From the NCBI GenBank assembly GCA_963729325.1, contig CAVSNS010000011.1, positions 62,001 through 126,000 on the forward strand: DNA of 64,000 bases, read 5' to 3'. The translations under genes were made by a program, and so were the position numbers. This DNA is from JABCYV01 sp963729325 (lineage in GTDB: Bacteria; Acidobacteriota; Terriglobia; Terriglobales; Acidobacteriaceae). Of the stretch, positions 57,323 through 64,000 are shown in pieces. The notes below the pieces were generated by a model that searched no databases, had not been told where the DNA came from, and worked only from the letters and a program-made list of their open reading frames with translations. The first letter of the stretch is position 1. Each line of letters begins with the position of its first letter.

Positions 57323-60202
57323 TTACACCATAGCTTCCGCTGCGATCTTCTCGGTCACAAAGGCCTCGATGACGTCGCCGACCTTGATGTCGCTATAGTT
57401 GGCGATTGCGATGCCGCACTCCATCCCGTTGCGCACTTCGCTGGCATCGTCTTTGAAGCGCCGTAGCGAACTGACCTTGCCCTTGAACACCACCACGTTA
57501 TCGCGTAGCAGTCGCACTTCGGAGTCGCGCTTGATCAAGCCATCGGCAACTCTGCAGCCGGCAATCGTGCCCACTTTCGGGATGCGGAAGGTCTCCAGCA
57601 CTTCGGCGCGGCCCTGGTAAGTTTCCTTGATGGTCGGCTCGAGCAGCCCGCTCATAGCCTTCTTGATCTCGTCCTGCAGTTCGTAAATGATCGAGTGCAG
57701 GCGGATATCCACTTTCTCCTGCTCCGCCAACTCCTGCGCCTTGCGCTCCGGACGCACATTGAAGCCAATGATGATGGCATTCGATGCCGAAGCCAGCAAT
57801 ACGTCAGTTTCGGTGATGGCGCCCACACCGGAGTGCAGAACCTTCAATCGGACCTTGTCGTTCGAGAGCTTGGAGAGGAGATCGCCGAGTACTTCGACCG
57901 ATCCGCCAACGTCGGCCTTCAGAATGATGTTGAGTTCCTTGGTGCCCGCCGTCTTCAGTTGCTCGGCCAGGCCTTCGAGCGACACGCGAGAACTCTTCGC
58001 CAGCGTGGCCTCGCGGGCCTTTTGCTCGCGATATTCGGAGATGCCGCGCGCTTTGTCACGATCGGCGACCACTACAAATTGATCGCCGGCCTGCGGCAGT
58101 CCTTCCATGCCAAGGATTTCGACAGGCGTCGATGGTGGCGCTTCTTCGAGCTGGGCGCCGCGATCATCAAACATGGCGCGAACTTTTCCGTACACGTTGC
58201 CAACTACGAAATTTTCGCCGGCGCGCAGCGTGCCGTTCTGTACCAATAACGTGGCAACAGGTCCACGACCGCGATCCAGCTTGGCTTCCAGCACCACGCC
58301 GGTTGCGGGACGATCCGGCGTAGCCTTGAGTTCCTGCAGATCCGCCACCAGGCAGATCATTTCCATCAGCAAATTCAGATTTGTCTTTTGTTTAGCGGAC
58401 ACATCGACAAAGACCGTGGTTCCACCCCAATCTTCCGGCATCAATCCGCGGTCGGCCAGTTGCTTCTTAACCCGGTCTGGCATCGCATCCGGTTTGTCAA
58501 TTTTGTTCACAGCAACGATGATCGGAACTTCAGCAGCATGGGCGTGGTCAATCGCTTCGAGGGTCTGTGGCATGACGCCATCGTCGGCGGCCACCACCAG
58601 GACGACAATGTCGGTGGCCTTAGCGCCGCGGGCACGCATGCGCGTGAACGCCTCGTGGCCGGGCGTATCCAGGAACACGATCTGACGGCCATATGCCGGC
58701 GACTCTTTGTCCTGGATCGTCACTTTGTATGCGCCAATGTGCTGCGTGATGCCGCCGGCTTCACCTCCCGCCACGTTAGTCAGGCGAATGGAGTCCAGCA
58801 ACGTGGTTTTGCCGTGGTCGACGTGACCCATGATGGTGACCACAGGGGGACGCGGAACGCCTTCACTAGCGGCGCCTTCCTCCCCAGCAGCGGCCTCGGA
58901 GACCTCTTTTGCCGCCTGCTCTTCAAACGTGATCACATTCGTGTCGGCGCCGAAGAAGCGTGACATTTCACTCGCCAGTTCCGTGTCGAGCGTCTGGTTG
59001 ATAGTGGCGAACACCCCGCGAGCCAGAAGACGCGCGATCAAATCCTTGGCGCGGATTCCCAGCTTCTCCGCCAGATCTTTGACGCTGATGCCTTCCGTGA
59101 TCGTGATGCTCCGCGTGATCGGTTGCGGCTCATTGGAGAGAGACAATCGCGGCGGCGGAGTGTAGCCCTTCATCGGGCCTTCCTTCACTCCACGCGGAAT
59201 GTAGCGCTGCCCAGGTCTGCGGGCAGGCCCTCCGGGCCGAGTACCGGGGCGGGTTGCCGGCCCTGTCGGCAAAGCTCCTGGACCCACGCCTAGCGGACGC
59301 GTGCCGGTCGGCGACTGCCGCGTCGGGTGCATGGGCCTGCGTTCGCCCGGACGCAGCACAGGACGCGAGGTTGGAGCGCCGGGACGCGGACGCTGGAAAA
59401 TCGGCTGGCCGGGAACCGGACGACCAGGAACGGAACGCGCCGGTGCTGCCGGGCCGCCAGCCGAAGCGGTTGGCGAGGCCGGCCTTATCGGAGCCTTATA
59501 CACAGGACGCGGGCCAGTCTGCGGCACGATCATGCGCGGCAGAGGTACTTGCGGCGAGGGAGCACTCGGTGTCGCTGGCCTTGCCGTCGCGGTTGCCTGT
59601 TGTGAAGTTGGAGCCCCGGCTTGAGGCGACGGTGCCACGGGCGTCGGCGTTGCCGCTACTGGTCCTGCTGAAGGCGCGGCTTGTGTCGCGGCCGCAGGCG
59701 CGGGCCGTGTGGGCGCTGCCGCGGGCGGAGGAGCTGTTGGAACTGTAAACGTCGGTCTTGCCGAAGGAGTCGGCACCACAAGGCGTGGCGATGCCGGAGC
59801 TTTCGGCGGTTCGGGAACTGGAGGTTTTGCTGCGGGCGCAGCCGGCGCCGGTTTGGCTTCCACCTGCGGAGGCGCGGCTGGCGGGCGTGGCGGTGCAGCT
59901 GTTGCCGGTTGCTGCTTGCTGATGATCGCCTTTAGAACGTCGCCGGGCTTGGAAATGTGCGAGAGATCGATCTTGGTTTTGATTTCATCCGCATCACTGC
60001 GGCTGACGCGAGAAGACTTGCTTGAAGTCTGCGCTTCGCTAGCGGCGCGGAAGTGGATCCGCACCTTCTCCGCTTCGTGGTCTTCAAGGGAACTGGAATG
60101 GCTCTTCTTCTCCGTGACTCCAATCTCTGGAAGTACGTCGAGGATCGCTTTGCTTTTGACTTCCAGCTCCCTGGCCAGATCGTTGATTCGAATCTTGGTC
60201 AT
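57323..60202 (-). CDS. infB: Translation initiation factor IF-2
   Basis: GTPase that brings fMet-tRNA to the 30S subunit. 959 residues, intact. N-terminal IF2_N domain (IRINDLARELEVKSKAILDV), then about 300 residues of Pro/Ala/Arg-rich linker, a second IF2_N-like segment (VKDLAEKLGIRAKDLIARLL), G domain from about 450 (GHVDHGKTTLLD, DTPGHEAFTRMRARGA, NKID) and the C-terminal domains (RVADGLIKRDSEVRLLRDN). The linker is long and highly biased. Confidence 0.97.
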   Translation of the reverse strand: MTKIRINDLARELEVKSKAILDVLPEIGVTEKKSHSSSLEDHEAEKVRIHFRAASEAQTSSKSSRVSRSDADEIKTKIDLSHISKPGDVLKAIISKQQPATAAPPRPPAAPPQVEAKPAPAAPAAKPPVPEPPKAPASPRLVVPTPSARPTFTVPTAPPPAAAPTRPAPAAATQAAPSAGPVAATPTPVAPSPQAGAPTSQQATATARPATPSAPSPQVPLPRMIVPQTGPRPVYKAPIRPASPTASAGGPAAPARSVPGRPVPGQPIFQRPRPGAPTSRPVLRPGERRPMHPTRQSPTGTRPLGVGPGALPTGPATRPGTRPGGPARRPGQRYIPRGVKEGPMKGYTPPPRLSLSNEPQPITRSITITEGISVKDLAEKLGIRAKDLIARLLARGVFATINQTLDTELASEMSRFFGADTNVITFEEQAAKEVSEAAAGEEGAASEGVPRPPVVTIMGHVDHGKTTLLDSIRLTNVAGGEAGGITQHIGAYKVTIQDKESPAYGRQIVFLDTPGHEAFTRMRARGAKATDIVVLVVAADDGVMPQTLEAIDHAHAAEVPIIVAVNKIDKPDAMPDRVKKQLADRGLMPEDWGGTTVFVDVSAKQKTNLNLLMEMICLVADLQELKATPDRPATGVVLEAKLDRGRGPVATLLVQNGTLRAGENFVVGNVYGKVRAMFDDRGAQLEEAPPSTPVEILGMEGLPQAGDQFVVVADRDKARGISEYREQKAREATLAKSSRVSLEGLAEQLKTAGTKELNIILKADVGGSVEVLGDLLSKLSNDKVRLKVLHSGVGAITETDVLLASASNAIIIGFNVRPERKAQELAEQEKVDIRLHSIIYELQDEIKKAMSGLLEPTIKETYQGRAEVLETFRIPKVGTIAGCRVADGLIKRDSEVRLLRDNVVVFKGKVSSLRRFKDDASEVRNGMECGIAIANYSDIKVGDVIEAFVTEKIAAEAMV

Positions 60203-60303
60203 CCGCCCTTTTGTCCTCCGGACCGTCCCGCTAAGTCTTCATATCAACCTCACGGCGTCAGTTTGAATTCGGCGCGTCTAAGCACCGCGCAACAATCGCA
60301 ATT

Positions 60304-61830
60304 TTACTTCTCGTGCTCTTGCTTGTCGTCGGAAGAGACTTGCCCCTCCGCCGGTTCTCCAGCTGCTGCGGGCGTCTCATCTACTGCACTGGGGCGGTTT
60401 CTGCCGACTCGACTTCAGGGACAGCGTCCACATCCTCAGTCGCGGCTTCCGCAGAGCAATTCTGCAGCAGTCTCTTCCGCCGGCGCTTCGCCTTCGGCAG
60501 GTGGCTCTGCAACGCCTTCCGCTTCGGACGCGGGCGCGACCACCTCTCCGCTTTCCAAGCTTGAGAAATAATTATTGACCGCCAGGCTGATTTTTTCCAC
60601 TGTTTTGGGGCCAATGCCTTCAATGGCCTCCAGTTGTTCGGGGGTCATGTCGGCTAGAGCCTCAACCGTCGTCACGCCCGCAGCGCTCAGCTTTTCGATC
60701 AACCCTTCACCCAAGCCTGTAACGCTATCCAGCGGAGTGGAGGTCGAGCCCACCAGTGCCGACATCTGCAGCTCCACTTCCTGCCGCTTCTCTTCCTCGC
60801 TCTTGATGTCGATCTTCCAGCCCAGCAGTTTTGCGGCTAAACGGACGTTCTGTCCCTTCTTGCCGATCGCGAGCGAGAGCTGACTGTCATCCACCACAAC
60901 TTCCAGATGCTTGTCGGCGCTGTCGACCACGGTGACCCGGCTCACTTTCGCGGGCTGCAACGCTTTCTCGGCGAAGGTCACCGCGTCTTCGTGATACTCG
61001 ATAATGTCAATTTTCTCGCCTCGCAACTCGCGGATAATGGATTGGACCCGCATGCCCTTCATGCCCACGCAGGCGCCCACAGCGTCCACGTCCTTGTCCT
61101 TCGACATGACCGCAATCTTGGTGCGCTCTCCCGCCTCGCGCGCAATCGCCCGGATGACGACGGTTCCGTCGTAGATTTCCGGTACTTCCGTCTGGAACAG
61201 ATGCTGCACCAGCTCAGGCGCGGCCCGCGACACCACTACCGCCGGGCCTTTCGACGCCCGTTCCACGCGGGCGATGACCACGCGGACGCGCTCGCCCATG
61301 GCAAACGATTCCAACCTAGACTGTTCTTTGCGCGGCATGCGCGATTCCGCTTTGCCGAGATCGAAAATCACGTCCGGGCCTTCAATGCGCTTCACCGTAG
61401 CATTGACGATTTCGCCGACCCGGCCGATGTATTCGTTGTATACGGTGTCGCGTTCCGCCTCACGCACCTTCTGGAAGATGACCTGCTTCGCCAGTTGCGC
61501 CGCGATCCGTCCTAGGATTCCCTCAGTCACTTTGGGAATTTGCAGTTCGCCGCCGATCTCGACATTGGGATCGAGCTTCCGCGCGTCATCGAGCGTAACC
61601 TGCAGAGACGGATCTTCGACTTGCTCCGGAGCCTCTACCACCGTCTTGACCGCAAAGGCGCGAATCTTGCCCGTTTCTTTGTCCAATTCGGCGCGCAGAT
61701 TTTCCTGCGTCTTGTAGTATTTGCGGGTGGCGACCACAATCGCGTCTTCCACCGCGCTCACCACAATCTGAGGGTCAATCCCCTTTTCCTTGCTCAGCGC
61801 GTCGATAGTGTTGTACAGCTCGCTTGCCAT
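60304..61830 (-). CDS. nusA: Transcription termination/antitermination factor NusA, C-terminal frameshifts
   Basis: N-terminal RNAP-binding domain, S1 domain (GRVGEIVNATVKRIEGPDVI), KH1 and KH2 (GACVGMKGMRVQSIIRELRG, SLAIGKKGQNVRLAAKLLGW), and a helix-hairpin-helix tail (LSAAGVTTVEALADMTPEQL, IEGIGPKTVEKI). The frame as given ends at 60436 with LLCGSRD. Single shifts near 60460 and 60383 extend it as an acidic tail (AEAATEDVDAVPEVESAE, VDETPAAAGEPAEGQ) to TAA at 60304, about 508 residues. The tail is low complexity, so the true end is less certain than the rest. Confidence 0.93.
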
Positions 61831-61841
61831 AGTAAATCCCG

Positions 61842-61912
61842 ACTTCGGACTTCAGACCTCAGCCTTCAGACATGGGTTCTTGCCGAGGTCTGACGTCTGA
61901 CGCCTGCCCTTA
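61842..61912. repeat. Repeat family B copy in the rimP-nusA gap
   Basis: GACTTCGGACTTCAGACCTC on one side and CCGAGGTCTGACGTCTGACG on the other, able to pair. It runs to within 12 bases of the nusA ATG, so it supplies the nusA ribosome-binding region. Confidence 0.75.
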
Positions 61913-62404
61913 AATCTCAGGCACCAAATTCGCCTTCTCTACGTTGCCCAATTCGACTTCCAATTTCTCCGGAGCCGTCTCGCCAGGGCGCGATTTCTTC
62001 CGCTGCTTGCTTAAATCCAGGAGCAAGCGGCCTTCATGGAAACTTTCCAATCGTCCTTCGAAATGCCGGTTGCCATTTACAGGGTTCCGAGTCGTCAGCT
62101 TCACTCGGTTTCCGGTGAAGCGTTCGAAATCCGCCGGACGAAACAGCTTGCGATCCAGTCCCGGAGACGAAACTTCTAACGTGTACGAATTTCCCGGCAC
62201 GACATCTTCGACGTCGAGGATCGTCCCTACTTCCCGGCTCAGGTTCGCGCAATCCTCGTGCGTGACGCCGGCGGGTTTATCAATCACGATACGGAGCATC
62301 CGGGCCTTACCTCCGCCGCGCAACTCCACTTCCACCACCTCCAGCCCGCTGGAGGCTGCTACCCGCTCGGCGACCGCGCGTACTTGATCGACGTCAAATC
62401 CCAT
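61910..62404 (-). CDS. rimP: Ribosome maturation factor RimP
   Basis: 30S assembly factor. ATG 62404 (MGFDVDQVRAVAERV) is preferred; TTG 62440 is possible. Text: LEVVEVELRGGGKARMLRIV, EDCANLSREVGTILDVEDVV, YTLEVSSPGLDRKLFRPADF, all family hallmarks. 164 residues. First gene of the nusA operon. Confidence 0.94.
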   Translation of the reverse strand: MGFDVDQVRAVAERVAASSGLEVVEVELRGGGKARMLRIVIDKPAGVTHEDCANLSREVGTILDVEDVVPGNSYTLEVSSPGLDRKLFRPADFERFTGNRVKLTTRNPVNGNRHFEGRLESFHEGRLLLDLSKQRKKSRPGETAPEKLEVELGNVEKANLVPEI

Positions 62405-62454
62405 GAAACCAGTAACTTGCGGCGTGTCGCGCAGTTCCAAAACAGGCTGAAACT

Positions 62455-62476
62455 AAAAAGTGGGCTTGCGCCCACT
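62455..62476 (-). terminator. Intrinsic-terminator hairpin in the rimP-nusA leader (attenuator candidate)
   Basis: Read on the minus strand: AGTGGGC-GCAA-GCCCACT followed by TTTTAG, a 7-bp perfect stem with a tetraloop and a run of five T. It is 51 bp upstream of ATG 62404, and no minus-strand gene precedes it within the window. Confidence 0.65.
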
Positions 62477-62605
62477 GGTGTGCTCCGCCAAATCCTGGTT
62501 ACTACACAACAGTATTCAGGTACAAATATACGCCGCCGGGAAGGAAAAGACAAACCATTGGCACGGAGTTTTTCTTCCTGACCCATCTATTTTCATGGTC
62601 ACCTC

Positions 62606-62842
62606 AAATTTGTCATCCTGAGCGAAGCCTGCCCACTCGCTTGCGAGTGGGCAAGCGTAGTCGAAGGATCTGGTGTTTTTGCCGACGAGACAGCTTGCCT
62701 TGATCGTTGTCATTCCGAACAGAGCGAGGACCCTACTCCGCGAAACGAAGTTCGAGTGCAGGGATCCTTCGACTCCATGGCTGCTTCGTAAAGCGAAGCA
62801 GTAAAGCGAACCAGCCACTCCGCTCAGGATGACAACGCTAGG
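62606..62842. repeat. Repeat family A cluster
   Basis: Starts TTGTCATCCTGAGCGAAGCC, has GTAGTCGAAGGATCTGGTG, then GTCATTCCGAACAGAGCGAG, and ends in the inverse form CCACTCCGCTCAGGATGACA. Also holds the hairpin CCCACTCGC-TTGC-GAGTGGGC type (about 62630-62650). Lies between rimP and guaB, which diverge. Confidence 0.85.
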
Positions 62843-62934
62843 ATTGACCCAACTGAATCACGACCGGATGACACACCGGTTGCTTCAATCCACCGGCCTC
62901 TCTAAAATGTAAAGTTTACCCATCGAGAAAACTT

Positions 62935-64000
62935 ATGATTCATTTCCCCGTCCCTGAGGCTCTTACTTTCGACGACGTGTTGCTGCTGCCCGCCCATTCT
63001 GACGTAGTTCCGGCGGTGGCCAATACCCAGACTCAGCTCACGCGCAACATCCGGTTGAACATTCCAGTGATCAGCGCCGCCATGGACACAGTCACGGAAT
63101 CGCACATGGCGATTGCCATGGCGCAGCAGGGCGGAATGGGAATTATCCATCGCAATTTGTCGATCGAGCAGCAGGCCGAGGAGGTGGACAAAGTAAAGCG
63201 TTCCGAGAGCGGCATGATCGTCGATCCCGTGACAATGTCGCCCGACGCCAAAGTTTCGGACGCGCTCGAAGTCATGCGCAAATACAAAATTTCCGGTGTG
63301 CCCATCACCGAGAATGGAAAACTGGTCGGCATCCTGACCAATCGCGATCTGCGCTTCGAAAGCCGCTTCGATATTCCTATCAGCAAAGTAATGACCAAAG
63401 AAAATCTCATCACCGTGGCGGTCGGCACCACGCTCGAGGACGCGGAAAAGATCCTGCACAAACACCGCGTCGAGAAGCTGCTGGTGGTGGATGACAAATA
63501 CAACCTGAAGGGATTGATCACGGTAAAAGACATTCAGAAGAAACTGAAGTACCCCAATGCCGCAAAAGACTCGCAGGGGCGTCTGCGGGTGGGCGCGGCC
63601 ATCGGCGCTACCGGCGATTTTCTGGAGCGGGCGCAAGAGCTGGTGAAGTGCAAGGTGGATTTGATAGCTGTCGACAGCGCTCATGGCCATTCCGGTCGCG
63701 TGCTCGAAGCGATCAGAACGGTAAAGGCCAAATTACAAGAAGTGGATTTGATCGCCGGTAATGTCGGAACCTTCGATGGCGCCTGCGAACTGGCGCGGGC
63801 GGGTGCGGACGCGATCAAAGTTGGCATCGGACCAGGCTCGATCTGCACCACCCGCATCGTTACCGGAGCCGGCGTGCCCCAGATGACAGCCATTTCCGAG
63901 GCTTACCGCGCTACCAAAGACGCAGGCGTTCCCATCATTGCGGACGGCGGCATCAAGTACTCGGGCGACATCACCAAGGCCCTGGCGGCGGGCGCCGGTG
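62935..64000 (+). CDS. guaB: IMP dehydrogenase, 3' end outside window
   Basis: Oxidises IMP to XMP with NAD, first step of GMP synthesis. ATG 62935 without a clear ribosome site. TIM-barrel start EALTFDDVLLLPAHSDVVP, then a CBS pair at about 95-205 (MIVDPVTMSPDAKVSDALEV, VMTKENLITVAVGTTLEDAE), then VDLIAVDSAHGHSGRVLE, the catalytic-Cys loop KVGIGPGSICTTRIVTG, and IADGGIKYSGDITKAL at the window end. 355 codons are present, about three quarters of the gene. Confidence 0.96.
   Translation, partial: MIHFPVPEALTFDDVLLLPAHSDVVPAVANTQTQLTRNIRLNIPVISAAMDTVTESHMAIAMAQQGGMGIIHRNLSIEQQAEEVDKVKRSESGMIVDPVTMSPDAKVSDALEVMRKYKISGVPITENGKLVGILTNRDLRFESRFDIPISKVMTKENLITVAVGTTLEDAEKILHKHRVEKLLVVDDKYNLKGLITVKDIQKKLKYPNAAKDSQGRLRVGAAIGATGDFLERAQELVKCKVDLIAVDSAHGHSGRVLEAIRTVKAKLQEVDLIAGNVGTFDGACELARAGADAIKVGIGPGSICTTRIVTGAGVPQMTAISEAYRATKDAGVPIIADGGIKYSGDITKALAAGAG

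Noticed and set aside
59254..59748. Plus-strand Ala/Arg-rich frames over the infB linker
   Set aside because: Shadows of the Pro/Ala-rich IF-2 linker.
1..64000. tRNA or rRNA genes, prophage, transposases
   Set aside because: No T-loop/acceptor pattern, rRNA signature, integrase or transposase text was found on either strand by reading; a covariance-model scan was not possible.

Overview
The window reads as chromosome of an Acidobacteriota (Terriglobia/Koribacter-like) bacterium or metagenome bin. This is inferred from family composition: an Oar-type TonB-dependent receptor with an N-terminal carboxypeptidase-regulatory-like domain, a winged-helix/TM/PD40 regulator, a HAF-repeat plus SPD-2-type secreted protein, a DUF6677-like membrane protein, FecR-like and sorting-like envelope proteins, and many short intergenic repeats. 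No rRNA, tRNA, CRISPR array, prophage or insertion sequence was recognised.

Layout. 0-6 kb: tripartite RND efflux operon (permease, adaptor, outer-membrane factor). 6-10.5 kb: serine hydrolase downstream of a heavily frameshifted TonB-dependent receptor. 11-17 kb: accessory genes (HEAT-repeat membrane protein, secreted beta-propeller, truncated radical SAM enzyme, secreted phospholipase C-like phosphoesterase, lysine/glutamate repeat protein). 17.3-26.9 kb: cell-shape cluster on the minus strand, mreB-mreC-mreD-mrdA-rodA-rng. 27-34.5 kb: FecR-like protein, asparagine synthetase, then acyltransferase, GT-C-like membrane protein and two methyltransferases that look like a glycan-modification set. 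34.5-47 kb: housekeeping and transport genes (sorting-like lipoprotein factor, Zn-ribbon/comF/HNH operon, OPT transporter, yggS/yggU, POT-like transporter, AlkD-like, M24 peptidase with two membrane proteins, PD40 regulator). 47-53.5 kb: secreted and envelope accessory genes, GNAT, GT39. 53.8-62.4 kb: nusA operon on the minus strand (rimP-nusA-infB-ylxP, then rbfA-nrnA), interrupted between ylxP and rbfA by opposite-strand genes. 62.9 kb to the end: guaB, cut by the window edge.

A dominant property is the number of genes whose reading frame can be restored by adding or removing one base, about 35 sites by eye. These include essential genes (rodA, mrdA at its catalytic serine, nusA C-terminus), so most are probably consensus errors. 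The receptor at 7-10.5 kb and the acyltransferase at 30.6-31.8 kb are much denser in breaks and may be true decay. Coordinates of such genes are given for the restored full-length gene.

Three repeat families fill many intergenic gaps, including gaps inside the mre/mrd and nusA operons, and one appears to have been captured as coding sequence at the adaptor C-terminus. The most unusual candidates are the RNase E/G with an S1 domain split by about 425 low-complexity residues, a HAF/SPD-2 protein ending in a knottin-like six-cysteine module with a partial duplicate behind it, an attenuator-like hairpin in the rimP-nusA leader, and a pair of near-identical promoter/start segments with the -10 box eight bases before ATG. 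No wholly new multi-gene system could be demonstrated from sequence alone.
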